Part shown: in pieces, positions 39,923 to 48,923 of the stretch
Numbering within the stretch: the stretch's first letter is position 1
Layout: each line of letters starts with the position of its first letter
DNA from: Scleromatobacter sp039920745
Lineage (GTDB): Bacteria; Pseudomonadota; Gammaproteobacteria; Burkholderiales; Burkholderiaceae_C
DNA: 64,000 nucleotides
Assembly (NCBI GenBank): GCA_039920745.1
Contig: JBDSDD010000049.1
Coordinates: 1-64,000 of the forward strand
Direction: 5' to 3'
Translations under genes and position numbers: made by a program
Notes under the pieces: model-generated
What the model saw: only the letters and a program-made list of their open reading frames with translations
What the model was told of the DNA's origin: nothing
The model's database searches: none

Positions 39923-41511
39923 GCGAGTCCTCTGTAAGTGAAGTTGCGCGCGCGGATCTCGCCGGCTCCGGCGCTGAACAAGGCGATCCTCAGGCTCGTG
40001 AAGCCGCCGAACACGTTGTGGTGCAGGCCCGAAACCTCCATCTGCCACGGGTGCTGCGTCCAGGTGCGGCCGTCGTGCGAATGACTGAACGTCAGCACGT
40101 TCTCGCGATTGACGAGGCGGATGTGCACGCACCGCGTCTGCATGGCCTGGCGCATCCAGACGTGCTCCTGGCCGTAGCCGTAGGTGAGCATCTGGGTGCT
40201 GCTGAAGCCGATGCCCGCATGGCCGCGCTCGTCGTAGAACAGCGCGAGGCCGCCGTGGCCGTCGCCGCGGATCTCCAGTTCGACCGCGGCCTCGTAGCTG
40301 CGGTCGCCCACCACGCAGGTCAGCGGCGAGCAATCGGCCAGCGCCTGGCCTTTGCCGCGCAACACGAGGCTGGCATCCTCGAAGCGCATGCGCGCGGCGT
40401 CGTCAGGGCCGGGCGCGTGCAGGCTCCATTGCAGGCCCATCGGCCCGTGCGCGAAGTCGTCGGACAGCGCCTGGCCCGACGGGCGCGGTGCGCCACCGCG
40501 TGGCTTGGGCAGCGGACGATCCAGCGTGCCGCCGCGGGCGCGCAGCCAGCCGTCATCGGTCCACGCCACGGGCTCGAGCAGCGCCTGGCGGCCCAGCGTG
40601 CGCATGCCGTTCTCGTAGCCGTGATAGACCATCCACCAGTCGCCGGCCGGGCCTTCGACGAGGCTCGCGTGGCCGCGCGACCACCAGGGCTCCTCGACGC
40701 TGCGGGTGCGCACGATGGGGTTGTGCGGGCAGTGCGTCCACGGCCCGTGCACCGAGCGCGACCGCGCCAGCGTGACCATGTGGCTGGTGGGCGGGCCGGC
40801 GGTGCCGCCCACCGCCGACAGGAGGTAGAACCAGTCGCCGCGGCGCAGCAGCTTGGGGCCTTCCGGCGCGAACATCTCGACCACCCAGTCAGCCGGGTAC
40901 TGCCAGGGCGTCCAGGCGTTGTTCTCCACCGGCCCATCCGTGGCGAGGCCGTCGTCGGTGAGGCGCACGCGTCGCCCGCCGTTGACGAACAGGTAGCGCC
41001 GGCCGTCCTCGCCCAGCACGTGGCCGGGGTCGATGCAGCCGGGAACGCGCAGGTTCACGGGCTCGCTCCAAGGCCCCCGGATGGCGTCGGCATGAACGAC
41101 GTGGATGCCCGTTCCGCCATCGCCCAGCACGGGGATGTAGAGGAAGAAGCGGCCGCCGTGCTTGACCAGGTCCATGGCCCAGACCGTGCCGATCGGGCGG
41201 GTCAGCGCGGCGCAGATCGGGGCCCAGTTGACGAGGTCCTGCGAATGCCAGATGACCGCGCCCGGACAGGCCTGGAACGACGAGAACGTCATGTAGTAGT
41301 CGGCACCGTCCTTCAGGATGGTGGGATCGGCGTGGTCACCCGCAACGATCGGGTTGAGGTAGCGGCCGTCGCCGAGGTCGGCGCGACGCTGGCCCTCGGG
41401 CCCGGGCGCGCGGACGCGCGACGCGGGCGCGACAGCCTCCGCGCGCGCAGTCGCAAAGCCGTTGGCAACGGCCCCTGCCAGGGCCACCTTGAATGCCCGA
41501 CGTGTCCACAT
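39919..41511 (-). CDS. GH43 beta-xylosidase/arabinofuranosidase
   Basis: This 530-residue enzyme has a Tat-type signal (TRRAFKVALAG). The five-bladed propeller has the base Asp in GDHADPTILKDG, the pKa-modulating Asp in AMDLVKHGG, and the acid Glu in MFAPEGPKL. A C-terminal beta-sandwich of about 190 residues (DDFAHGPMGLQWSLHAPG onward) is typical of GH43 xylosidases. It attacks xylan side chains or xylo-oligosaccharides. It is the first gene of the operon and sets its promoter. No regulatory gene is adjacent. Confidence 0.9.
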   Translation of the reverse strand: MWTRRAFKVALAGAVANGFATARAEAVAPASRVRAPGPEGQRRADLGDGRYLNPIVAGDHADPTILKDGADYYMTFSSFQACPGAVIWHSQDLVNWAPICAALTRPIGTVWAMDLVKHGGRFFLYIPVLGDGGTGIHVVHADAIRGPWSEPVNLRVPGCIDPGHVLGEDGRRYLFVNGGRRVRLTDDGLATDGPVENNAWTPWQYPADWVVEMFAPEGPKLLRRGDWFYLLSAVGGTAGPPTSHMVTLARSRSVHGPWTHCPHNPIVRTRSVEEPWWSRGHASLVEGPAGDWWMVYHGYENGMRTLGRQALLEPVAWTDDGWLRARGGTLDRPLPKPRGGAPRPSGQALSDDFAHGPMGLQWSLHAPGPDDAARMRFEDASLVLRGKGQALADCSPLTCVVGDRSYEAAVELEIRGDGHGGLALFYDERGHAGIGFSSTQMLTYGYGQEHVWMRQAMQTRCVHIRLVNRENVLTFSHSHDGRTWTQHPWQMEVSGLHHNVFGGFTSLRIALFSAGAGEIRARNFTYRGLA

Positions 41512-41574
41512 CGTTGTCTCCGAAGTCGTTCTGGTGCCGGAACGCGTGACGGAGTCGCCCGCACCGCCACCTAG

Positions 41575-41596
41575 TTAGTTTGATCGCTGCACTAAT
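41575..41596. promoter_or_regulatory. Possible operator upstream of the GH43-GH39-GH5 operon
   Basis: TTAGTTTG (41575-41582) with ACTAAT (41591-41596) forms an imperfect inverted repeat in the AT-rich stretch upstream of the hemicellulase operon. The left half is the same as in the Bacillus XylR (ROK) xylose operator; the right half and spacing differ. No ROK regulator is in the window, so this is a weak lead. Confidence 0.25.
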
Positions 41597-41662
41597 TATT
41601 GAACAGCGTGCAACTACCAATTGCCGGGGCGGGCGGAGAACGCGGGAGACAAGACGGAAGCC

Positions 41663-42187
41663 TCAGTCGGAGCCGTGCATCTCCACGTGCACCAGTTCGA
41701 ACTTGGACCCGCTTGGCGTGGGCGTCACCTTGAACACGCGTTGGGCCCGGTTGATGCCCACCTTGAACAGGCGGCCGCCGGCCTCGACGCTGTCGTCGTC
41801 GCAGGTGACGGGCTTGTCCTGGTTGTTCTTGTCGTCGTGATGGCGATCGGACCTGGCGCGCACGCCAGTGCAATCGAGCACTGGCCCGTACGGGCGCATC
41901 GCGTCGCGGTAGAAGGCAGCGACGGCGTCGACACTGTCGGCGCTGCGATAGCTGGCGACGGCCAGCTTGAAGCCGAAGGCCTGGCCCCAGATGCCGAACG
42001 AGAAGCCCGCCGAGTCGCGGCCCGAGTCGGAGTTCTTGATCGCGCCGGGGTAGATCGGCAGGCCGACGTCCTTGGCGTCGGCGTCGGCGTGGATGTCGAG
42101 TCCGCCGGCCTGGCTGGCGCTGGCGGCCAGGGCGACGGCGAACGCGGCGAGCACATGGCGCGGTCTCGGGAAACACAAGGCGGTCAT
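41663..42187 (-). CDS. Periplasmic hypothetical protein
   Basis: This 174-residue protein has a signal peptide (AAFAVALAASASQAG) and a mature body starting GLDIHADADAKDVGLPIYPGAIKN. The lysine- and aspartate-rich middle (SDRHHDDKNNQDKPVTCDDDS) and two Cys suggest a disulfide. I recognise no domain. The ATG at 42187 has a good GGAG site and starts the signal. It is divergent from the old-yellow-enzyme gene. Confidence 0.7.
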   Translation of the reverse strand: MTALCFPRPRHVLAAFAVALAASASQAGGLDIHADADAKDVGLPIYPGAIKNSDSGRDSAGFSFGIWGQAFGFKLAVASYRSADSVDAVAAFYRDAMRPYGPVLDCTGVRARSDRHHDDKNNQDKPVTCDDDSVEAGGRLFKVGINRAQRVFKVTPTPSGSKFELVHVEMHGSD

Positions 42188-42378
42188 CGGAATCTCCAGT
42201 TGCAGCGCGCAGCATAGGAAACGGCCGGGCGCATGGCGATGCAACTGCGACGAACCGGCGCGCCCCACCGACGATCTGCAGCCGCGCTCGACGAACGGCG
42301 CGCACCTTTGACCCCGGCCGAGCACGGCCTCTGCGCTTGCGTTGCAATGGCCGGACGTCGACCCCCGCCGGAGTGCCC

Positions 42379-43494
42379 ATGCCCGCCCTGTTCCAGCCCC
42401 TGAAGATCGGCTCTCTCGAGCTCGAGAACCGCATCGTCATCGCACCGATGTGCCAGTACTCGGCGGTCGATGGCAGCGCCACCGACTGGCACGCGATCCA
42501 CCTGGGCCACCTGGCGTTGTCGGGCGCAGCGCTGCTGATCATCGAGGCCACGGCCGTGACAGCGCGGGGCCGCATCACGCCCACGGATCTGGGCCTGTAC
42601 TCGGACGCCAACGAAGCCGCGCTGGCCCGCGTGCTGGCCGTGGTGCGCGGGCAGTCGGCCATGCCCATCGGCATTCAACTCGCGCACGCCGGGCGCAAGG
42701 CGTCCAGCCGCGCGCCGTGGGACGGCGGCCAGCAGATCCCCTCGCCCGACGCGGACGGCTGGGTCGCCGAGGCGCCGTCGGCGCTGCCGCATTCGCCCGG
42801 CGAGGAGCCGCCACGCGCGCTCGACGCGGCCGGGCTCGCGCGCGTGCGTGACGCATTCGCGCTCGCGGCCTTGCGCGCGGCACGCCTGGGCATCGACGCG
42901 ATCGAGCTCCACGCGGCGCACGGCTACCTGCTGCACGAGTTCCTGTCGCCGCTCGCCAACCAGCGCGACGACGCGTACGGCGGCAGCCTCGAGAACCGCA
43001 TGCGCTTTCCGCTGGAGGTGTTCGACGCCGTGCGGGCCGCGTTCCCGGCCGATCGGCCGGTGTGGGTGCGGCTGTCGGCCACCGACTGGGTCGACGGCGG
43101 CTGGGACCTGGCCAGCAGCGTCGCGTTCGCCCAGGCGCTCGCAGCGCGCGGCTGCGCGGCGATCCACGTCAGCACGGGCGGGGTGTCGCCGCAGCAGAAG
43201 ATCCCGCTGGGCGCCGGCTACCAGGTGCCGTTCGCCGCGCGCATCAAGGCCGAGACAGGCCTGCCGACAATCGCCGTCGGCCTGATCACCGAACCCGAGC
43301 AGGCCGAGACCATCGTCGCCAGCGGCGAGTCCGATGCCGTCGCCCTGGCCCGCGCGATGCTCTACGACCCGCGCTGGCCCTGGCACGCGGCCGCCAGGCT
43401 GGGCGCGCAGGTGCGCGCGCCCAAGCAGTACTGGCGCTCGCAGCCGCGCGAGTTCAAGGATCTGTTCGAAGGCGCCGCCATCGGGCAGCGATAG
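42379..43494 (+). CDS. Old yellow enzyme, NADH:flavin oxidoreductase (YqjM-like)
   Basis: This 371-residue FMN enzyme has the N-terminal barrel motif LENRIVIAPMCQYSA with the Cys of class III (YqjM-type) OYEs. ELHAAHGYLLHEFLSPLANQRDDAYGGS carries the conserved Tyr/Asp motif. The family reduces activated alkenes such as alpha,beta-unsaturated ketones, aldehydes or nitro compounds, using NAD(P)H. The ATG at 42379 has a GGAG site; the upstream frame is not conserved. It is convergent with the acyl-CoA ligase gene. Confidence 0.92.
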   Translation: MPALFQPLKIGSLELENRIVIAPMCQYSAVDGSATDWHAIHLGHLALSGAALLIIEATAVTARGRITPTDLGLYSDANEAALARVLAVVRGQSAMPIGIQLAHAGRKASSRAPWDGGQQIPSPDADGWVAEAPSALPHSPGEEPPRALDAAGLARVRDAFALAALRAARLGIDAIELHAAHGYLLHEFLSPLANQRDDAYGGSLENRMRFPLEVFDAVRAAFPADRPVWVRLSATDWVDGGWDLASSVAFAQALAARGCAAIHVSTGGVSPQQKIPLGAGYQVPFAARIKAETGLPTIAVGLITEPEQAETIVASGESDAVALARAMLYDPRWPWHAAARLGAQVRAPKQYWRSQPREFKDLFEGAAIGQR

Positions 43495-43497
43495 GCG

Positions 43498-45195
43498 CTA
43501 TTCGGCCTTCTCGGGCTCGCGAAACTCCATCGGCCAGACCTCACCCGGCTGGCGCGCGTTCTCGCGCTGGCGCAGTTCGACGCGGCGGATCTTGCCCGAG
43601 AGTGTCTTGGGCAGTTCGCCGAACTCGACGATGCGGATCCGCTTGTACGAGGCCAGGCGCGAACGCGCGAACGCGAGGATGGACTGCGCCAGTTCGGGGC
43701 TGGGCGAGAAACCGGCGCGCAGGATCAGGATCGCCTTGGGCACAGCCAGGCGGATCGGGTCGGGTGACGGGATGACCGCGGCCTCCGCGACGGCTTCGTG
43801 CTCGATCAGCACACTCTCGAGCTCGAACGGGCTGATGCGGTAGTCGGAAGCCTTGAACACGTCATCGGCGCGGCCGATGTAGGTGATGTAGCCGTCCGCG
43901 TCGCGCGCGGCGACGTCGCCGGTGTGATAGTGGCCGTCGCGCATCGCGTCGGACGTGCGCTCATCGTCGTCCTGGTAGCCCAGCATCAGGCCGAGCGGGC
44001 GCGGCGCCAGGGTCAACGCGATCTCGCCTTCCTGCGCGGGCTGGCCGTCGATGTCGAGCAGCGCGACGTCGTAGCCGGGCAGTGGGCGGCCCATCGAGCC
44101 GGGCTTGGACTTCTGGCCCGGCGGATTGCCCACCTGCGCCGTCGTTTCGGTCTGCCCGAAGCCGTCGCGGATCGTGATGCCCCAGGCGCGCTGGACGATG
44201 TCGATCACCTCGGGATTGAGCGGCTCGCCGGCGCCCACCAGCTCGCGCAGCGACGTCTTGTACTTGCCCAGATCCTGCTGCATCAGCATGCGCCACACGG
44301 TGGGCGGCGCACACAGCGACGTGACCTTGTTCTTCACCAGCACGTCCAGCGCGCTCGGCGCGTTGAAGCGTGCGTAGTTGTAGATGAAGATGGTCGCGCC
44401 CGCGTTCCACGGTGCGAACAAGCAACTCCATGCGTGCTTGGCCCAGCCCGGCGAGCTGATGTTCCAGTGCACGTCGCCGGGCTTCAGGCCGATCCAGTAC
44501 ATGGTCGACAGGTGGCCCACCGGGTAGCTCTGGTGGCTGTGCAACACCAGCTTGGGCTTGGACGTGGTGCCCGACGTGAAGTACAGGAACAACGGGTCGG
44601 TGGCCTGCGTCGCTGCGTCGGGCGTGAAGACGGACGACTGCTGCGCCGACGCCGCGTAGTCGTGCCAACCGGCCGCCTCGCCGCCCACGACGATGCGCGT
44701 GTAGACGCCGGGGAACACGTCGAACTTGGCCGTGGCCGAGGCCGTGCAGATGACGTGCTTGACGGCGCCGCGGTCGAAGCGGTCGGTGAGGTCGTCGGTG
44801 CTCACCAGCGTGGTGGTGGGCACGATCACCGCGCCCAGCTTCATGCAGGCCAGCATGGCCTCCCACAGCGCCACCTCGTTGGGCATCAGCAGCAGCACGC
44901 GGTCGCCGCGCGCCACGCCCAGCGAGCGCAGCCAGTTGGCGACCTGCGCCGAGCGCTCGGCCATGCGCGCGAAGCTGACCTTGTCCTCGCCGCCGTCCTC
45001 GTCGACGATCCACAGCGCGGGCGCGTCGTTGCCGCGGGCCATCGCGTCGAAATGGTCCAGCGCCCAGTTGAACTCGGTCAGTTGCGGCCAACGGAAGTCG
45101 CGGTAGGCGGTGGCGTAGTCCTCGCGATGCTGGAGCAGGAAGTCCCGAGCGCCCAGGAAGGCGGCGACGCCGGTGGTGGTGGAGGATGCGGTCAT
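43498..45195 (-). CDS. AMP-dependent acyl-CoA synthetase
   Basis: This 565-residue adenylating enzyme has the A3 motif YFTSGTTSKPKLVLHSH, A5 (DGFGQTET), A7 (YHTGDVAARDADGYITYIGRADDVFKASDYR) and the C-terminal catalytic-Lys motif LPKTLSGKIRRVEL. It activates a carboxylic acid with ATP and joins it to CoA. The overall shape is that of medium-chain/acetyl-type ligases (ACSM-like). Start at ATG 45195 (GGAG upstream); ATG 45210 is an alternative. Its substrate is unknown, but the surrounding OYE gene makes an unsaturated acid plausible. Confidence 0.9.
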   Translation of the reverse strand: MTASSTTTGVAAFLGARDFLLQHREDYATAYRDFRWPQLTEFNWALDHFDAMARGNDAPALWIVDEDGGEDKVSFARMAERSAQVANWLRSLGVARGDRVLLLMPNEVALWEAMLACMKLGAVIVPTTTLVSTDDLTDRFDRGAVKHVICTASATAKFDVFPGVYTRIVVGGEAAGWHDYAASAQQSSVFTPDAATQATDPLFLYFTSGTTSKPKLVLHSHQSYPVGHLSTMYWIGLKPGDVHWNISSPGWAKHAWSCLFAPWNAGATIFIYNYARFNAPSALDVLVKNKVTSLCAPPTVWRMLMQQDLGKYKTSLRELVGAGEPLNPEVIDIVQRAWGITIRDGFGQTETTAQVGNPPGQKSKPGSMGRPLPGYDVALLDIDGQPAQEGEIALTLAPRPLGLMLGYQDDDERTSDAMRDGHYHTGDVAARDADGYITYIGRADDVFKASDYRISPFELESVLIEHEAVAEAAVIPSPDPIRLAVPKAILILRAGFSPSPELAQSILAFARSRLASYKRIRIVEFGELPKTLSGKIRRVELRQRENARQPGEVWPMEFREPEKAE

Positions 45196-45441
45196 GCGAA
45201 GTGTCTCCATGCGCCGTCCACCCGGGTGGCGATGGCGGCGGTTGTCGTGGTCGAAGCGCCGTCACGCGACGCTCGCACAGGAGAGCATAAGGGAGGCGGC
45301 CAACGGGCACCTGACGGCGCTCGCCAGGGAGATTTGCTGGCGCTCGGGAACGAACCCGCGCGGGTGCCGGTGTCCGCGCAGATGTCGCGGCAGTGGAGGG
45401 ATGCGCGGCCCCGACGTGTCTCGCGCAGCGCCCTGGGCGCG

Positions 45442-45693
45442 TCAGGCGGCCAGTTGGGCCGGCGCGGCGGGGACGATCGGGATCACGCGGGCGGCGTTGG
45501 CGACGCGCCCCTCGGCGAGCGTCGAGCGGCAGGCGCGGGCCACGTCGAAGGTGTCGTGCGCGCACTCCAGACAGCTGCCGCAGGCGGTGCCCACGCGCAA
45601 TTCGTCCTGCAGTTCGTCGAACGAGGCGCAGCCGTGGCGCACTGCGCGCTCGATGTCACGGTCGGACACCCGGTGGCACACGCAGACGATCAC
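45442..45693 (-). CDS. bfd: Bacterioferritin-associated ferredoxin
   Basis: This 83-residue [2Fe-2S] protein has the Cys pattern of Bfd: C-x-C (VCVCHRVSD) and C-x2-C (GTACGSCLECA). Bfd docks on bacterioferritin and reduces its stored ferric iron so it can be released. The start is GTG with GGAG 8 bases upstream. A Fur-box-overlapping promoter lies 83-111 bp upstream, consistent with induction under iron limitation. bfr is encoded just beyond, separately terminated. Confidence 0.9.
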   Translation of the reverse strand: MIVCVCHRVSDRDIERAVRHGCASFDELQDELRVGTACGSCLECAHDTFDVARACRSTLAEGRVANAARVIPIVPAAPAQLAA

Positions 45694-45775
45694 AGGGCTT
45701 GCTCCTGCGCGGCGGCGATCCTGCTGACGGCGATGGACGACATGCGAGGCGATTCCGTTGGTTGACCCTGACGTA

Positions 45776-45804
45776 ACTATAACGCGAATCGTTCGCATTT
45801 GCAA
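45776..45804 (-). promoter_or_regulatory. Fur-box-containing promoter of bfd
   Basis: On the minus strand: -35 TTGCAA (45799-45804), 17-bp spacer, -10 TATAGT (45776-45781). The spacer is filled by a 19-bp near-palindrome AATGCGAACGATTCGCGTT (45781-45799), close to known Fur boxes of the AATGCGAATGATTCGCATT type; 7 of 9 arm positions pair. Fur bound there would block RNA polymerase, so bfd should be induced when iron is scarce. Confidence 0.7.
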
Positions 45805-45881
45805 AACAGAAAGGCCTGCTTTCGTGGCGCAGTTCTGGGCCTGGCGCCGCAGATCCCTCTCCTGCTTCCCGCCCCGCAATG

Positions 45882-45907
45882 AAAAAAGCGCAGCCAGGCT
45901 GCGCTTT
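45882..45907 (-). terminator. Intrinsic terminator of bfr
   Basis: On the minus strand a 10-bp stem AAAGCGCAGC/GCTGCGCTTT (45885-45894 and 45898-45907) with a 3-base loop leads into a run of six T. It lies 24 bp past the bfr stop and separates bfr from bfd. Confidence 0.85.
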
Positions 45908-45930
45908 CGGGGTCGCGGAAGGCGAGGTAC

Positions 45931-46407
45931 CTACTCGATCTCGCCCATCATCGACTGATGGTAGTTCTGCTCGCCAACCTTGGCGGCGACGTCCAACTGC
46001 GTCTCGAGGAAGTCGATGTGCTCCTCGGTGTCGTCGAGGATCTTCTGCAGCAGGTCACGCGAGACATAGTCGCGCACGCTCTCGCAGTGGGCGATGCCGT
46101 CCTTGATCGTGGCCTGCGCGCCGGTCTCGAGCTTGAGGTCGCAGTTCATGCACTCCAGGAGGTTCTCGCCGATCATCAGCTTGCCCAGATCCTGCAGGTT
46201 GGGCAGGCCATCGAGCAAGAAGATGCGGTCCATGAGCTTGTCGGCGTGCTTCATCTCGCCGATCGACTCCTCGTATTCCTTCTTCGCGATCTTGTCGAGA
46301 CCCCAGTGCTTGTACATCCGGTAGTGGACGAAGTACTGGTTGATAGCCGTCAGTTCGTTCTTCAGCTGGGCCTGAAGGTGCGCGATGACCTGGGGGTCGC
46401 CTTTCAT
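45931..46407 (-). CDS. bfr: Bacterioferritin
   Basis: This 158-residue four-helix-bundle ferritin has ferroxidase ligands in KNELTAINQYFVHYRM, EEYEESIGEMKHADKL-like helix 2 (Glu and His), and the heme-binding Met (LDRIFLLDG/MDRIFL). It stores iron as a ferrihydrite core in a 24-mer. Length is typical (158-160). The start ATG at 46407 begins MKGDPQVIAHLQAQL. It lies between dps and bfd on the same strand, giving an iron-storage cluster. Confidence 0.95.
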   Translation of the reverse strand: MKGDPQVIAHLQAQLKNELTAINQYFVHYRMYKHWGLDKIAKKEYEESIGEMKHADKLMDRIFLLDGLPNLQDLGKLMIGENLLECMNCDLKLETGAQATIKDGIAHCESVRDYVSRDLLQKILDDTEEHIDFLETQLDVAAKVGEQNYHQSMMGEIE

Positions 46408-46482
46408 GCGGAAACTCCTCGCAACGCGTGTTCGTCGCAAACGCGCTCATCCTAGCGCGAATGCAACGCCGAACCGCGCCTT

Positions 46483-47031
46483 TCAGTGGCCGCCCGAATC
46501 CGCGTTGCGGCTCGATTCGAACAGGAACCAGGCGCGCCGTTCGGTCTCGTCGATCCAGTTCTCGATGAGGCTGGCGGAGGCGATGTCCTTGTGGTCGTCG
46601 CACACGTCGTGCGCGGCGCGCAGGCTGGCGGCGAGTTGCTGGTTGTCCTGGTGCAACTCGGCCAGCATGTCCAGCGGCGTCACGAACTCGGCGTCGTTGT
46701 CGGACACGCGCTGCAGCCTGGCGATGTGCCCGATGGACCGCAGCGTCACGCCGCCGAGCTTGCGCACGCGCTCGGCGAGCGGATCGGTCATCGCGTAGAG
46801 CTGGTCGCCCTGGTCGTCAAGCAGCAGGTGATAGTCGCGGAAATGCGGCCCGCTCATGTGCCAGTGGAAGTTCTTGGTCTTCAGGTAGATCGCGAACACG
46901 TCGGCCAGGATCGCGTTGAGCGCGCCGCTGATGTCCTTGGTCGCCTTGGCGCCCAGGTCGGTGGGCGTGGCGATGGCCGCGCCACGACGGCTCTTGGCGG
47001 CTGCGGCCTTCTTCGGGGACAGCGTCTTCAT
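46483..47031 (-). CDS. dps: Dps-family DNA-binding ferritin
   Basis: This 182-residue protein has a Lys-rich N-terminus (KTLSPKKAAAAKSRR) suited to DNA binding, and the Dps ferroxidase motif: KNFHWHMSGPHFRDYHLLLDDQGDQLYAMTDPLAERV. It forms 12-mers that oxidise iron with hydrogen peroxide and protect DNA in starvation or oxidative stress. It is upstream of bfr on the same strand, divergent from the next helical protein gene. No OxyR site was identified by eye. Confidence 0.93.
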   Translation of the reverse strand: MKTLSPKKAAAAKSRRGAAIATPTDLGAKATKDISGALNAILADVFAIYLKTKNFHWHMSGPHFRDYHLLLDDQGDQLYAMTDPLAERVRKLGGVTLRSIGHIARLQRVSDNDAEFVTPLDMLAELHQDNQQLAASLRAAHDVCDDHKDIASASLIENWIDETERRAWFLFESSRNADSGGH

Positions 47032-47174
47032 GCGGTGGACCTCCTGATGAGTTGGTAATCGCCGTCGCTGCGCGAAGGCGGCCGACCAAGGTTACTCGCG
47101 CAACTATCTCCCCATCGTAGGACAGGCACTCGACCGCAGGGAAATGGGTGCCCCGGCCACTGTTTATCCGGAGT

Positions 47175-47203
47175 TTGCCGAACTGTGTCCAGGTTGATAT
47201 AGC
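47175..47203 (+). promoter_or_regulatory. Candidate promoter for the helical Ala/Gly-rich protein gene
   Basis: TTGCCG (47175-47180), 17-bp spacer, TATAGC (47198-47203): both hexamers match 4 of 6. The untranslated leader would be about 75 bases. It lies in the dps-divergent intergenic region. Confidence 0.4.
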
Positions 47204-47282
47204 GGGGGGTTTCCGGCGCTCATCGGGGATTCCACGGAGCCTCCTGCGCCTAGTATTCGATCATCGAAACCGGAGTCTCACC

Positions 47283-47924
47283 ATGACGCAAGTCCACTCT
47301 TCCGGTGGCGCCAGGGGCCCCTTCGCCACTCCCGTGTCGAAAGGAAAGGCCAAGGCGGCCGCCCAACCCGACAAGAAGATCGCCGTTCCCAAGGCGATCG
47401 AGGCCAAGCCGTCGGCGCATGCGGTCAAGAACGGGACACAGGTCTCCTTCGGCAAGCAGGCGCTGCACGCCCTCGAGAGCACCAGCGAATTCATCGGCAA
47501 GGCGCTGCTGACCGGCGTCGAGGACGTGGGCGAGGCCGCCTACTACACCGTCAAGGCGGTGGGCACCGGCGTGGTCGACGTGGCCAAGGGCCTGGAGGCA
47601 GCAGCCGTCGACGGCGCCAAGGGCCTGGGCGTGGGCCTGGCCGACACGGCCACCGCGATCGGCCATGGTGTCGTCCATGTCGAGAACGCGCTGGGCGACG
47701 TCTGGGGCATGGCCACGCAAGGCATGTCGTCGGCCACGACGCTGGCCACGACGCTGGGCGCAGACGCCCAGGTGCTGGTCACCAACGTGGGCGCCGCCGC
47801 CACCGACGTGGGCGTGGGCGCCAAGGCCGTGCTGTCGGGCGTGGGCAGCGTCGCCAGCACCGCGGCCCGCTACGGCACCTACGTCGTCAAGCAGGCCGGC
47901 AAGGCCATCAACGAGCTCACCTGA
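47283..47924 (+). CDS. Ala/Gly/Val-rich amphipathic-helix protein, hypothetical
   Basis: This 213-residue protein has a Lys/Ala/Pro-rich basic N-terminus and then a long run of Ala/Gly/Val/Thr/Asp with loose 11-residue-like repeats (TGVEDVGEAAYYTVKAVGTGVVDVAKGLEAAAVDGAKGLGVGLAD). The pattern resembles apolipoprotein- or LEA-like amphipathic helices that lie on membranes. No signal peptide or enzyme motif is seen. It is divergent from dps, a stress gene, so a stress role is imaginable but not shown. The ATG at 47283 follows the candidate promoter. Confidence 0.65.
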   Translation: MTQVHSSGGARGPFATPVSKGKAKAAAQPDKKIAVPKAIEAKPSAHAVKNGTQVSFGKQALHALESTSEFIGKALLTGVEDVGEAAYYTVKAVGTGVVDVAKGLEAAAVDGAKGLGVGLADTATAIGHGVVHVENALGDVWGMATQGMSSATTLATTLGADAQVLVTNVGAAATDVGVGAKAVLSGVGSVASTAARYGTYVVKQAGKAINELT

Positions 47925-48009
47925 GCGTTGGCGCGGGCGCGGGCGTCACGCACGCACACGCGAGTTCCACCAGGCCCGGCTGTCGATCGTCGACCCCATC
48001 GTTTCCCGC

Positions 48010-48661
48010 GCCTGTGCGGGCACATTGCTGGCAATGAGCCACGCTTTGCAGAAGCGCGTTGTGGCCATGAATCCAGGCGGCGGCTTCCACCATGCCTTCC
48101 GCGATCATGGCGAAGGCTTCTGCATCTACGCAGACGTCGCTGCGGCACTTGCTGCGGTTCGAGCGCAAGGACTGCTCTCCGCGGACGATCCGGTGGCGAT
48201 CATCGACCTGGATGCCCACCGGGGAAACGGCGTTTGGGGTCTGTGCGGCAGCGACCCGTCCGTGCACGTGATGGATCTAAAGCGCCCCGGTCCATCCCGG
48301 GTTCTTTCCTGGGTCAGTTGAGGAATTCCCCTTTCAGCTCCCGATCAAGGCACAAACCACGGACGAGGCTTGCCTTGCGACGCTACGTGAAGAGCTTCCG
48401 CTCTTTCTTGCGTCAATGCCGCGCAAACCTGCGCTTGCGATCCACAACGCCGGCACGGACGTGCTTGCCGGTGACCCTGTGGGTCGGCTCGCCGTGTCCG
48501 AAGCCGGCGTCGTAGAACGCGACGCCATGGTGCTGGACGCGCTGAGCGGACAAGGCATTCCAACTGTTGTCGTGACGAGCGGGGGCTATTCGCCCAAGTC
48601 GCATGAACTGATTGCGCAACTCGCATGGTGTGTGATGCAACTACACCACGTGCCGGCCTGA
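48010..48661 (+). pseudogene. Truncated, frameshifted histone-deacetylase-like gene
   Basis: Frame 1 reads AGTLLAMSHALQKRVVAMNPGGGFHHAF..HGEGFCIYADVAAAL and then AIIDLDAHRGNGVWG, the central active-site core of HDAC/acetoin-utilisation (AcuC)-like deacetylases with its zinc and catalytic His/Asp residues. It stops at 48319-48321. The family continues in frame 2 from about 48317 (EEFPFQLPIKAQTTDEACLATLREELP ... LAIHNAGTDVLAGDPVGRLAVSEAG ... VVVTSGGYSPKSHELI) to the stop at 48661. The N-terminal third is missing. So the gene is 5'-truncated and carries a frameshift near 48290-48320. The deacetylase assignment is firm, loss of function highly likely. Confidence 0.75.
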
Positions 48662-48923
48662 GTGTTGCGATCCGGCATCGGCGTAGCTCGAAACGTCGAG
48701 TTCCACTGTCCTGAGCTCGATATGGCGGCGCGAAACCCGCGTGCCCGAAAGCGGCCTTCCCCAACCGACAGGTCATGGCCGACTGCGGACAGATCCAGAA
48801 TATAGACAGGACGGTACGTTCACCGCTTGCCCTTGCCTGATGGGCTGAGTCATGGCGCCAGCCGACCTGAATGCGCACGTTGGCGAACAGCGCTGGCCGA
48901 CTGCGGAGATCGGTGTCGTCCGG

